DNA of 64,000 nucleotides from Pachysolen tannophilus NRRL Y-2460. Lineage: Eukaryota; Ascomycota; Pichiomycetes; Alaninales; Pachysolenaceae. Position 1 is the stretch's first letter. Each line of letters opens with the position of its first letter. The notes under the pieces are model-generated. The model searched no databases and had not been told where the DNA came from. It saw only the letters and a list, made by a program, of their open reading frames with translations. The stretch covers positions 495,381 through 559,380 of the forward strand of contig KV454016.1 of assembly GCA_001661245.1 (NCBI GenBank). Direction: 5' to 3'. Shown in pieces: positions 21,951 through 33,029 of the stretch. A program made the translations under genes and the position numbers.

Positions 21951-23126
21951 TTATTTTTTAGGTAGACCAGTTTCCAAATCAATTAAACATTCTTCAGTTT
22001 CCATAGGACCATCTCCTATTTGAGTTAAAATGATTCTAGAAACACCTTTATAAATCTCGTCAAAAGTTTCTAATTCAGCAATATTATCAAAATTTGATAA
22101 TTTATTTAAATTTTTGTAATTTTCCCAACCTATTTTAACTTTATTGAAGATTTTATAAAGTAAACCTAAAACTTCAGATTCATGTTCTTCCAAATAATAG
22201 ATGACAGCATTTGGACCAGCATCAAAAGTATAAGCTGCAATAAGTTTACCATTTTTTTCATTCAAATAATTGATTAATTTAATAATCATTTTTGATGTAT
22301 CATTTAAATAAAAAATTGGTGGATAAGAATCTAAACAAACTGAATGGAAAGAATTTGAATCTTTTATTGTTAATTCAGCAAATTTTTCAAAATTTTTTTC
22401 AATAATAGAATTTTTCATTTCAATAAATCTATTTGGAACAACTTGTTTAATTCTATATTGAAATAAATCAGATGTATTTACAGTTAATTGCATTCCACTA
22501 GTTGAAGGAACATCTTTTTTATGATCACTAACAACCAATATACAAGCCTTCATTTCTGGCCAATGTGATTTAGGTGCAACTTCAACAGCTTTTGAATCTT
22601 CTCCATTATCCAATTCACCCATTTCCCATGCAACATACCCTCCAAATAAAGATCTACATGCAGAACCAGATCCTTTTCTTGCAATTTTAGATAATTCAGA
22701 CAGAGATTGAGGTAATTGATATAATTTTGAAATCGATGATATTAAAGCAGCAAAACCAGCAGCAGATGATGCTAACCCAGCAGCAGTTGGAAAATTATTT
22801 TCACTAACAATATGAAGTTTCCAAGTTGAAATCTTTGGTAACAAAGGATCATTATCTTCAAGTCTTTTCCGTAACATTCTTAAATCATTTAAACACATAA
22901 TAGTTCTTTCAGATGTTAAAGAATGAATCTCACCATTCAACCAAAGTTGATCATTTTCAAATAAATCACTAGTAGAAGCAGTAGTTAAAGTTCTTAAATC
23001 ATCTTGACAAAGTGTAACACTAATTGATGAATTTGTAGGTAAATTTAAAATCTTGTCTCTTTTCCCCCAATACTTTAAAGTAGCAATATTAACAGGCGCT
23101 GTCGAAGATGCAACATAAACAACCAT
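21951..23126 (-). CDS. MVD1: mevalonate diphosphate decarboxylase
   Basis: The 391-residue protein starts at ATG 23126-23124 (MVVYVASSTAPVNIA); the upstream frame opens on TTG. It is a GHMP-family enzyme that converts mevalonate diphosphate to isopentenyl diphosphate in sterol and isoprenoid synthesis, in the cytosol. KYWGKRD, the ATP-binding loop NNFPTAAGLASSA, RKGSGSACRS and TFDAGPNA with the catalytic-type Asp302 are all present. That Asp has the same number as in S. cerevisiae Mvd1 (Erg19). The C-terminal LIDLETGLPKK matches the family. One CTG codon (22701-22703) encodes residue 142, where S. cerevisiae has Thr. Confidence 0.97.
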   Translation of the reverse strand: MVVYVASSTAPVNIATLKYWGKRDKILNLPTNSSISVTLCQDDLRTLTTASTSDLFENDQLWLNGEIHSLTSERTIMCLNDLRMLRKRLEDNDPLLPKISTWKLHIVSENNFPTAAGLASSAAGFAALISSISKLYQLPQSLSELSKIARKGSGSACRSLFGGYVAWEMGELDNGEDSKAVEVAPKSHWPEMKACILVVSDHKKDVPSTSGMQLTVNTSDLFQYRIKQVVPNRFIEMKNSIIEKNFEKFAELTIKDSNSFHSVCLDSYPPIFYLNDTSKMIIKLINYLNEKNGKLIAAYTFDAGPNAVIYYLEEHESEVLGLLYKIFNKVKIGWENYKNLNKLSNFDNIAELETFDEIYKGVSRIILTQIGDGPMETEECLIDLETGLPKK

Positions 23127-23427
23127 TTCCTTAACTTCAAATGATAAATCCAAAGATCAACAACTAAAATTGAATTCAATTATCCCCTTTGTTCAAAGAT
23201 TTTGTTCAAGTTTTTGTTCAAATTTTTTTTACTTTTTTTTTTTCATGTTATTTTTTAATTTATTTATACATTTTTTTGTTTACGAGAAGAAAAATAAAAA
23301 GAAATTGGTCTACACCACCAGAATTCCGACTGGAGTTCAATTATTAAAAACGATGTTGATGCTATTTAGAATGGGGAATGGGGAATGTGATTAGAAGAAT
23401 GATTAGAAGAGTGATTGGGTTATTCGG

Positions 23428-23970
23428 TTATGGCTGGCTGAAAGATTTGATCAAGTCTGTTAATTTCAAATCAAACAAGTCACACCGGATTGGCATTTCC
23501 AAGCTATAAAATGGATTTTTCATCACATAATCACTATACAATGCGTAAATCTTCCTTAATATCGATTCTGTTTCATTGATGTTTCTATTGATACTTATAT
23601 CGCTGCTTGAAAAGCTATCTGGGTTTGAAGTATTGATATTTTCTGGTTCTTTGGAAATTGGGTTATTTGAAGTGATTAAAACAAATTTAATACCGGTTAA
23701 TGATTGAAATATAAACATCTTAAAGAAATCAGTCTCAATTGATTTTAAGCCCGACTTGTTTGTATTTGTAAAAGATGGATTGTTATATATAGTTGAAGGA
23801 ATAGCAGAAGGTGGTGAAATGTTGGATGCAATAGCATGAACACCATGAAGTATACCGGATAAAATTAAATAGTCATTAGTAGTTATTTTCTTTAAACCTT
23901 TATTAAAATCTTTTTGATAAATTAAACCCCCGGCCCTATTAAGAATATAAAGTGAATAAATCATAATCAT
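23428..23970 (-). CDS. TRS23: TRAPP complex subunit Trs23
   Basis: The 180-residue protein starts at ATG 23970-23968; Met3 is an alternative start. It shows the Sybindin/TRAPPC4 longin-type pattern: YILNRAGGLIYQKDF at the N-terminus, LSGILHGVHAIAS near 40, a Ser/Asn-rich insertion near 110-130, and the strongly conserved IYALYSDYVMKNPFYSLEMP at about 140-160. Trs23 is a core subunit of the TRAPP tethering complexes and contacts Rab Ypt1 during nucleotide exchange at the Golgi. In S. cerevisiae it is next to MNN10; here MNN10 is 13 kb away on the same strand. Confidence 0.92.
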   Translation of the reverse strand: MIMIYSLYILNRAGGLIYQKDFNKGLKKITTNDYLILSGILHGVHAIASNISPPSAIPSTIYNNPSFTNTNKSGLKSIETDFFKMFIFQSLTGIKFVLITSNNPISKEPENINTSNPDSFSSSDISINRNINETESILRKIYALYSDYVMKNPFYSLEMPIRCDLFDLKLTDLIKSFSQP

Positions 23971-24197
23971 ATATGATTAAATATATATTATATTGAGTTG
24001 TTATAATAATAAATTATTTCAATTAATATTTCAATTAATATTGAAAAGTGTTATTTTTATAAAAAATGTTAAATTATAAAATTAACAGTATTTTTTTTTA
24101 CCTTTTTTTAAATTTAATATCAATTTTTTTAATAATCTTTATCAAATGGATGATTGAAGGTTTGAATCAAAAGAGAGGCAAAGAGAGAGATAGATAG

Positions 24198-24869
24198 ATG
24201 ACAAATATACAGTTGGATTATAGATTTGCTAATGTATCCAAGAATGTGGGGAATTTATTATTTAAACCAGATCAATTATCTCAATTAGCTTCAAAAGCAT
24301 CAAAATATCAATTTAATCCATCTATATATGTTAATCCAAGTTATACAAATTTACCAAATGATACATTATTTCAAATTTTATATTTTGAAGATGTCACCCG
24401 TTCAAAATTAAACATTTTAGCAAATCTTCAAGAGCTCAATGACCCTTTGAATTCAATAAGTGATAAATTAAAGAAAAATAATAGAATACAACAAGTAATT
24501 TCTAATCATGTTGAATTAAATGATAATGTTGAAATTACAAATAATAATTCATCATCTTCAACAATAAAGGAAAATAATAATGTGATTTATAAACTATTAC
24601 TTCAAGATTGTTTTGGAAATTTAAGTTATGCTATTCCTCTTGAAAATTTAGAAATGCTTTCTTCAAATAAAGGATTATTGTTTCCTCAAAAGATAGGTTC
24701 TAAGATAATAATTAAAAAAAATTGTCAAATTTTAAATGGTTGTATATTATTAACTAGTAAAGATTTTATATTTCTTGGAGGAGAAATCCCAGGACTGCAA
24801 AATAATGAAACATGGATCAAATCAGAAATTGCAAAATTAGAAAATGAGCTTTCAAATCTTAAAAAATGA
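24198..24869 (+). CDS. RMI1: Rmi1-like RecQ-mediated genome instability protein
   Basis: The 223-residue protein starts at ATG 24198. An N-terminal helical segment is followed by an OB-fold-like region with VIYKLLLQD, GSKIIIKKN and the LLTSKDFIFLGGEI strand pair typical of Rmi1. Length is near S. cerevisiae Rmi1 (241). Rmi1 works with Sgs1 and Top3 to dissolve double Holliday junctions. The strongest support is context: RMI1, MET12 and RAD1 follow one another here in the same order and directions as YPL024W-YPL023C-YPL022W. A Ser/Asn-rich insertion lies near residue 115. Confidence 0.87.
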   Translation: MTNIQLDYRFANVSKNVGNLLFKPDQLSQLASKASKYQFNPSIYVNPSYTNLPNDTLFQILYFEDVTRSKLNILANLQELNDPLNSISDKLKKNNRIQQVISNHVELNDNVEITNNNSSSSTIKENNNVIYKLLLQDCFGNLSYAIPLENLEMLSSNKGLLFPQKIGSKIIIKKNCQILNGCILLTSKDFIFLGGEIPGLQNNETWIKSEIAKLENELSNLKK

Positions 24870-25089
24870 CTAAATAAAATTTATTACTATTGAACTAACC
24901 TATGAAAAATAATAACATCTGTATTATTAATAAAAAATTAACAAAAACTATCTTATGAAAACATTAAAAAACAAATGGAGAATACCGTCTTTTTCTTAAC
25001 TTATTTATTTATCTATTTATTTAGCTTTTTCAAACAACAAAACTCCCTCACACAAATATTGTTCAATAAACAAAAAAAAAAAAGTCAAG

Positions 25090-27060
<1,971 letters not shown>

Positions 27061-27241
27061 CTATTTATTCTGTTAAAATCATCAATTAATTAAACAAACT
27101 TTTCAACTTTTCAAACTTTTTAGTCATTTAATAAACCAAGAAACAAATTGATTAAATTTGGACTACTGTTGAAAATTAGTAGTTTGCTAAATTGTATATC
27201 ATTAAAATAGTGTTATCGATGGTTTAATTGGTGATCTAAGG

Positions 27242-30200
27242 ATGGGTGATGAAAGCTCCAAGTCGTTGTTTGTATCTGAGGAGGGTGATAATGTTGATAA
27301 TGAGTTGCAAAGTATGCTTTTACAGGACGATGGGGTTATATTGTCTGGAAGGTCGAAGTTAGAAGAACAAAAGCAAGAAGGTGATGATGATGATAATCGT
27401 GATGATCATGATGATGATAGAGTAGATACGAGGTCAGCGCCAATTGATGTTAACTTATCCTTGCCTTTGAAATTTCAACAGAAAATAATTCAAGATTTGA
27501 TTCAAAATGATGGGTTATTAGTTTTAGGTAAAGGATTAGGATTAGAGACAATTACCGCTAATTTGTTACATGTATTGGGTGCTCCTACGACTTTGATAAA
27601 TACTAAGAGGAATAATAAAAATAGTAAGAGAAGTCTTGTAATATTGCTAAATGCATATGAATCAGAGAATGAGAAAATTTCACAGGAGTTATTGGAATTA
27701 TCCTGGTTAGATTCTTTTGAAGATTTGAATTTAAATGAATCAAATTCAACTAAAAATCCTTTTGTTGTTGTTGGAGGTGAAAATGTTACAGTGGATAAAC
27801 GTGGTAAAATTTATCAAAAAGGTGGTATAATATCAGTTAGATCAAGAGTATTCGTTGTAGATCTATTATCAGGTATAATTGATCCAAATTTAATAACGGG
27901 TATTGTATTATTACACGCAGAGAGAATTTCAGAAACTTCTAATGAATCTTTTATATTAACGTTGTATCGTGAAAATAATGGATGGGGTTTTATAAAAGCT
28001 TTATCAGATCAACCAGAATCCTTTAATATAGGATTTCAACCTTTGTATAACAAGCTTAAAGATTTGAAATTGAATAAAGTTTTCTTGTGGCCTCGGTTTC
28101 ATATAGATGTGACATCTTCTTTATTACCAAAAACTCAAAATAATAAAGTCAGTAAAAAAGATACTAGAAATATTGTGATTGAAATTAATGTAAAAATGAC
28201 AGAATCAATGAAACAAATTCAGATTGCCATATTAGCTTGTATAGATGCTTGTATTTCGGAAATTCGTCGTCATAATCCTACTTTATCAACGGAATACTGG
28301 ACAAGTGAAAATGCATTAGATGATGAATTTGTAAGAGTGATAAGGGGATCATTAGATCCAGTTTGGCATAGAGTCTCATGGACAACAAAACAATTGGTTT
28401 ACGATTTAACTACTTTAAAAGATTTGTTATTTAAATTATTGTCATTGGATTCTATTAAATTTTATGAATTTATATTTCAAATTGTCGAATCTAATAAGCC
28501 CTCAGTTAATGTTAGCAAATTAAATCAATCCCCTTGGTTGATGTTGGATGAAGCAACAACTATTATTACATATGCAAAGCAAAGAGTATTCCAAGTAATT
28601 AAAGAAAAACAAAAAGAAACTGATAAAATCGAATCCACTTATTTATTGGAAGAACAACCAAAATGGGAACAATTAGCTCTTTTATTGGATGATATTAATC
28701 AAGAAAGGCAACTCATAGATAATTTAGAACTTGGTCCAGTATTAATTATGTGTTCATCAAATACTGTATGCAGACAATTGAGAACATATTTAACGAAAAT
28801 GAAAGAAAATATTTCAGATGATGGTCATGGAAACAAGTCATATAGTGGAAGAAAAATGATGATACAAAGAATTAAAGAATATTTAGATTGGAAAAGAGCA
28901 GTAAGTAAGATAAATAAAAGTGTTCACCAACAGACGATTATAAATCAGCAAAGACAACAAAATAAAAAAGAAGAGGAATTAATAACCTCAAAAACTTTTA
29001 CCAGAGGAAAAGCACCTCCAGGTAAAAGAAGAAGAACAAGAGGAAATGCGGCAGTTGCATCAGTTAATAGACTTCATAGAGCAGATTTAGCTAAAGAGAA
29101 TGAAGATATAGATTTGGTCCTTCTAGACCGTTTAGACGGTGAAATAAGTGAACCAGAGGACAAAACTGATATGAATGAAGAAGTTAACGAAAAAATTCTG
29201 GACGAAATAGTAGAGGTTGACTTTGATAAAAGCCAACATGAAACAGAAGATTATGATGATATAGTGGTTACTGGCTCAAAAGTTACAACTTGGGACTATG
29301 ATTACATTGATAGAAAAGATCAAATAATAATAGAAGCATTCAATAACAATACAGATGACATTTTGTTACAAGAGATAATGCCATCATATATAATTATGTA
29401 TGAGCCGGATTTATCTTTTATTAGAAGGGTTGAAGTTTATCAAGCAGTGAATAAAGATAGACCAGCTAAGACATTTTTCATGTATTATGGAAATTCTGTT
29501 GAAGAACAAAAACATTTAAATAATATTAGAAAAGAAAAAGAGAGTTTCACAAAATTGATTAGAGAGAAGGGAAAATTGGCAAATACATTTTCAGCAGAAG
29601 AGGATAATAAGAAGTTTCAAAATATAAGAAAAGATCAAGTTTATAATACAAGAATCGCTGGTGGCTCCACCTTCAAAGACCCAAATAAAGAAACCAGGGT
29701 TATTGTTGATATGAGAGAATTTAGTGGCTCATCATTACCGAATCTTTTACATAGAATAGGTATCAGGGTTTTTCCGTGTATGTTAACTGTGGGAGACTAT
29801 ATTATTTCACCCAAAATTTGTATTGAAAGAAAATCCATTCCAGATTTGATATCGTCTTTTAAATCTGGTAGACTCTACCAGCAATGTGAACAAATGTTTA
29901 GGCATTATGAGCTTCCTACTTTGTTAATAGAATTTGAGGAAAATAAATCGTTTTCCTTGGACCCTTTTTCTGAGCTAAGAACTAGGCTTACAAATAATTT
30001 CTCTGGAAAAGGTACTTCTGATCCCATTACATCGAAGCTATTGCAACAAGATATTCAGTCGAAATTAATAATGCTATTACTTGCATTTCCTAAACTAAAG
30101 ATTATATGGTCGTCATCACCCTATCAGACTGCACAGATCATATTGGAACTCAAAGCAAAACAGGACGAGCCAGATCCCTCTATAGCTGTCAGTGTTGGTT

Positions 30201-30433
30201 TGGATGATCATGATGATGCAGTTGATGGCCCACCTCAATATAACGATGCTGCTATTGATCTTATTCAAAATATTCCTGGAATCAATAATGTAAACTATCA
30301 TTTAATCATCAGAAAAATTAGAAATATAAGAGAATTAGTCAACATGCCAGAAGAAGAATTAGGTGAGATTATCGGTAAGGAACTGGCAAGGAAAGCTACT
30401 AATTTTTTTGTAAAAAATTGTTTAAAAGATTGA
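27242..30433 (+). CDS. RAD1: Rad1/XPF structure-specific endonuclease
   Basis: The 1063-residue protein starts at ATG 27242, after an acidic N-terminus of about 70 residues. A degenerate helicase-like half (about 75-560) is followed by a basic linker (GKRRRTRG) and an acidic stretch. The XPF nuclease domain has GDY near 851-853 and the catalytic ERKxxxD motif as E862 R863 K864 ... D868. Two helix-hairpin-helix units close the protein (about 990-1060). Rad1 pairs with Rad10 to cut the 5' side in nucleotide excision repair and single-strand annealing. Its length is close to S. cerevisiae Rad1 (1100). Confidence 0.97.
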   Translation: MGDESSKSLFVSEEGDNVDNELQSMLLQDDGVILSGRSKLEEQKQEGDDDDNRDDHDDDRVDTRSAPIDVNLSLPLKFQQKIIQDLIQNDGLLVLGKGLGLETITANLLHVLGAPTTLINTKRNNKNSKRSLVILLNAYESENEKISQELLELSWLDSFEDLNLNESNSTKNPFVVVGGENVTVDKRGKIYQKGGIISVRSRVFVVDLLSGIIDPNLITGIVLLHAERISETSNESFILTLYRENNGWGFIKALSDQPESFNIGFQPLYNKLKDLKLNKVFLWPRFHIDVTSSLLPKTQNNKVSKKDTRNIVIEINVKMTESMKQIQIAILACIDACISEIRRHNPTLSTEYWTSENALDDEFVRVIRGSLDPVWHRVSWTTKQLVYDLTTLKDLLFKLLSLDSIKFYEFIFQIVESNKPSVNVSKLNQSPWLMLDEATTIITYAKQRVFQVIKEKQKETDKIESTYLLEEQPKWEQLALLLDDINQERQLIDNLELGPVLIMCSSNTVCRQLRTYLTKMKENISDDGHGNKSYSGRKMMIQRIKEYLDWKRAVSKINKSVHQQTIINQQRQQNKKEEELITSKTFTRGKAPPGKRRRTRGNAAVASVNRLHRADLAKENEDIDLVLLDRLDGEISEPEDKTDMNEEVNEKILDEIVEVDFDKSQHETEDYDDIVVTGSKVTTWDYDYIDRKDQIIIEAFNNNTDDILLQEIMPSYIIMYEPDLSFIRRVEVYQAVNKDRPAKTFFMYYGNSVEEQKHLNNIRKEKESFTKLIREKGKLANTFSAEEDNKKFQNIRKDQVYNTRIAGGSTFKDPNKETRVIVDMREFSGSSLPNLLHRIGIRVFPCMLTVGDYIISPKICIERKSIPDLISSFKSGRLYQQCEQMFRHYELPTLLIEFEENKSFSLDPFSELRTRLTNNFSGKGTSDPITSKLLQQDIQSKLIMLLLAFPKLKIIWSSSPYQTAQIILELKAKQDEPDPSIAVSVGLDDHDDAVDGPPQYNDAAIDLIQNIPGINNVNYHLIIRKIRNIRELVNMPEEELGEIIGKELARKATNFFVKNCLKD

Positions 30434-30540
30434 AGGTGAATATCTGCTTCTGAACATGAAATGAAATTTCTGTATATAAATAATAGTTTTACAATTAGGT
30501 AAATTATAAAATGTATTTAATTATTAAGAAAATAATACTC

Positions 30541-32679
30541 TTATTTAGCACCATACCTGTTAATTGATTTTCCGTCAGGAATGGTAAAGAAAACATAAGG
30601 TTTATCGTTATTACCAATAGCATCCAATCTAAAGTAACCTTTTCTTTCAAACTGAATGACATCACCAACCTTCATTTTTCTGATGTTCAAATCACCAAAG
30701 GCAGATGTGTGAAATTCAGTGTTTGGAGTAAGGAAATCTTCAAAATTATCACCTTCATCCAATTTGTCCTTTGTGATTAAGTGATCAAAGTCAACCAAAT
30801 CAAGTTTGACTTTATCAGGGGTATCAGCCAACCATGTTAATTTTTTGGAAGTTTTCTTGAAATCACCTTCTAGATTCAATCTTCCAGTAACTGACTTGAC
30901 AACATCACCTTCTTTTTCAATCTTTTCAACAATGGCATTACCCCAGTCCATAAGTGTAAGTTCTTCTCCTTCTTCTAATGCATCTGCATCTGCCTGTTCA
31001 AGAATAATATCTTTATAGTAAATTACGTCTTTCAAACCAAGATCCAGATTTTTCTTATGTTTAGGCTTTTGTTCAACAACTGGAGTAGTTGGTCCATCTA
31101 CTAAATGGAATTTAACAACATTTTTATCCTCAACAGCAACGTGTCTTGGAGCAATGGGATCAATAATTTTCTTATTAGTTGCCCAAATAACATTCCAATC
31201 AAGATTGATGATATTCTTTGAAGGACCTTGAGCAATGACAAAATTCCACAAGCCTTCAACAGACATACCACGTCTTCTAACTCCTCTAACAGTTGGAAAA
31301 CGAGGGTCATCCCAGTTACCGACGTAACCTTTATCGACAAACCATTGCAATTTTCTTTTAGATAAAAGGGTTCTGACAAAGTTGACTCTAGCAAAATCCC
31401 AAATATGGACTTTTCTTAAATGTAAAGCATCCAACATCCAATCGTATTGAGCATTACGGTCACGATATTCAATTGTTCTCAAAGCATGAGTAACACCTTC
31501 TAAAGAATCGACAATTGGGACACAGAAATCATAAGTTGGATACATCTTCCAGCTTGTTCCAGTTCTGTGATGTGGAGTTAGATTACACCTGTAAATGACA
31601 GGATCACGTAAAGTCTTATTTAAAGCTGTATAATCAATTTTGGCTCTAAGACAGTTTTTCAAACCTTCTTCAGTACCGTTCTTCATTTCTTGAGTGAAAA
31701 TTTTTAAATTCTCCTCAATTGATCTATCTCTTCTTTCTGATTTAAGGCCATCCATTCTTTCAGCTCTCATTTTTTCCAACGGAGTATCATCACAGTAAGC
31801 TTTTCCTTCTTTGATTAACTTAACTGCCAAGTCGTACATTTGCTCAAAGTAATCAGATGAATAGGTAATCCTATCACCTTTGATACCCAATAATTGTAAA
31901 TCTTCAAGAATCGAGTCCTGGAATTCGACATTTTCTTTGGAAGGATTAGTATCATCAAATCTTATAATCAATTTACCGTGGTACAAATCAGCAAAGTATT
32001 TGTTCAAGATAGCTGCTTTAGCATGTCCAATATGTAAATATCCAGAAGGTTCCGGAGGAAATCTAGTAACGACCTCACCATCTTTAGCATCTTGCAAATT
32101 GATGTCGAAGTTAGCCTTATGTGTCTTCTTTTCACCTGAAGCAGAACTAGCAGCTTTACGAATTTCAACAATAGATTTATTCATGAGTTCCACCATTCCA
32201 CCAAATCTTTTATCACTGTCCAAAAACAAGTACCATCTTGAAACATTGATATAAGCTGAAGATTTGATAACAGATCCCATAACAGGATTAGCTCTTAAAA
32301 CACCCCAGACAGCAATATCGGAAGCTGATACCTTGTGACCAACAATAAAAGACCTGAAGTTCAAGTGTGAGTCAAGTTTTTCTAATTCAACAGATAAAAG
32401 CTTAAAATCTTTAGTAGTCAACTTTGATGAAAATTCAATCCATTCAGATAAATTATCAGTAGAAATTTTTGATAATCCAACTAAATGATTGAAAACAGAG
32501 TTATTATCGGTAGCGATGACCTTGTCACCTTGGGAAAGTTTAACTTCTGGAGCTTTTTCATCTACAAATGAAACATTAATAGAAGTGTCAGATTTCTCTG
32601 TATTAATAAAAGCAGCAGCTATCAAACTAGCATAAGCTACAATCGGAGCTTTAGCAGCTAATACCAACGAAGTAGACAT
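30541..32679 (-). CDS. GUS1: cytosolic glutamyl-tRNA synthetase
   Basis: The 712-residue protein starts at ATG 32679-32677; the frame further upstream opens on TTG. An N-terminal GST-like domain (about 1-180), used in S. cerevisiae to bind the Arc1 cofactor, precedes a class I catalytic domain. HIGH is exact at 216-219 (FPPEPSGYLHIGH), and the KMSKS-type motif is LLSKRKL with Ser440 and Lys441. The C-terminal half is the beta-barrel anticodon-binding domain of the archaeal/eukaryotic GluRS/GlnRS group. Length matches S. cerevisiae Gus1 (708). Confidence 0.97.
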   Translation of the reverse strand: MSTSLVLAAKAPIVAYASLIAAAFINTEKSDTSINVSFVDEKAPEVKLSQGDKVIATDNNSVFNHLVGLSKISTDNLSEWIEFSSKLTTKDFKLLSVELEKLDSHLNFRSFIVGHKVSASDIAVWGVLRANPVMGSVIKSSAYINVSRWYLFLDSDKRFGGMVELMNKSIVEIRKAASSASGEKKTHKANFDINLQDAKDGEVVTRFPPEPSGYLHIGHAKAAILNKYFADLYHGKLIIRFDDTNPSKENVEFQDSILEDLQLLGIKGDRITYSSDYFEQMYDLAVKLIKEGKAYCDDTPLEKMRAERMDGLKSERRDRSIEENLKIFTQEMKNGTEEGLKNCLRAKIDYTALNKTLRDPVIYRCNLTPHHRTGTSWKMYPTYDFCVPIVDSLEGVTHALRTIEYRDRNAQYDWMLDALHLRKVHIWDFARVNFVRTLLSKRKLQWFVDKGYVGNWDDPRFPTVRGVRRRGMSVEGLWNFVIAQGPSKNIINLDWNVIWATNKKIIDPIAPRHVAVEDKNVVKFHLVDGPTTPVVEQKPKHKKNLDLGLKDVIYYKDIILEQADADALEEGEELTLMDWGNAIVEKIEKEGDVVKSVTGRLNLEGDFKKTSKKLTWLADTPDKVKLDLVDFDHLITKDKLDEGDNFEDFLTPNTEFHTSAFGDLNIRKMKVGDVIQFERKGYFRLDAIGNNDKPYVFFTIPDGKSINRYGAK

Positions 32680-33029
32680 AATCAATGAATTAATTATCAA
32701 TAGCAATTAATTTAGAATTGAGTTGTTATTATATATTCTTTGCTTTACTTTAAAAACTTCACTTTTTTTGACGGAAGTTCAAAAAAGTGAAAATTTTGAA
32801 AAATTCTTGTGCGGCTCACACCGAAGAACAAAACGACAATGACAACGACAACGACGACGATGACGACAACGATGACGACAACGATGACGACAACGATGAC
32901 GACAACGATGATGATAATTACAAAAGATTTATATCAGTAAGTAATAATAATACAATTAGCATCTATAGAGACGTATAAAATATATAAAATATCAAAACAG
33001 AAAAAAGAAAAGTGTATAAGTAGACAGAC
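32680..33029. other. GUS1 promoter with 12-bp tandem repeat
   Basis: The spacer holds an RRPE-like TGAAAATTTTG near 32788-32798 and, farther out, the GATGACGACAAC array at 32859-32906. An open frame across the array has no ATG in frame and is an artefact of the repeat. Confidence 0.6.
32859..32906 (+). repeat. four perfect copies of GATGACGACAAC
   Basis: The 12-bp unit is repeated four times head to tail, flanked by degenerate GACAAC/GATGAT units from about 32834 to 32918. It lies between the GUS1 start and the SWI1 stop, about 180 bases upstream of GUS1. Confidence 0.9.

Noticed and set aside
32787-32978. Open frame rich in Asp/Asn between GUS1 and SWI1
   Set aside because: It opens on GTG, lacks an ATG in frame and is just the 12-bp repeat read through.
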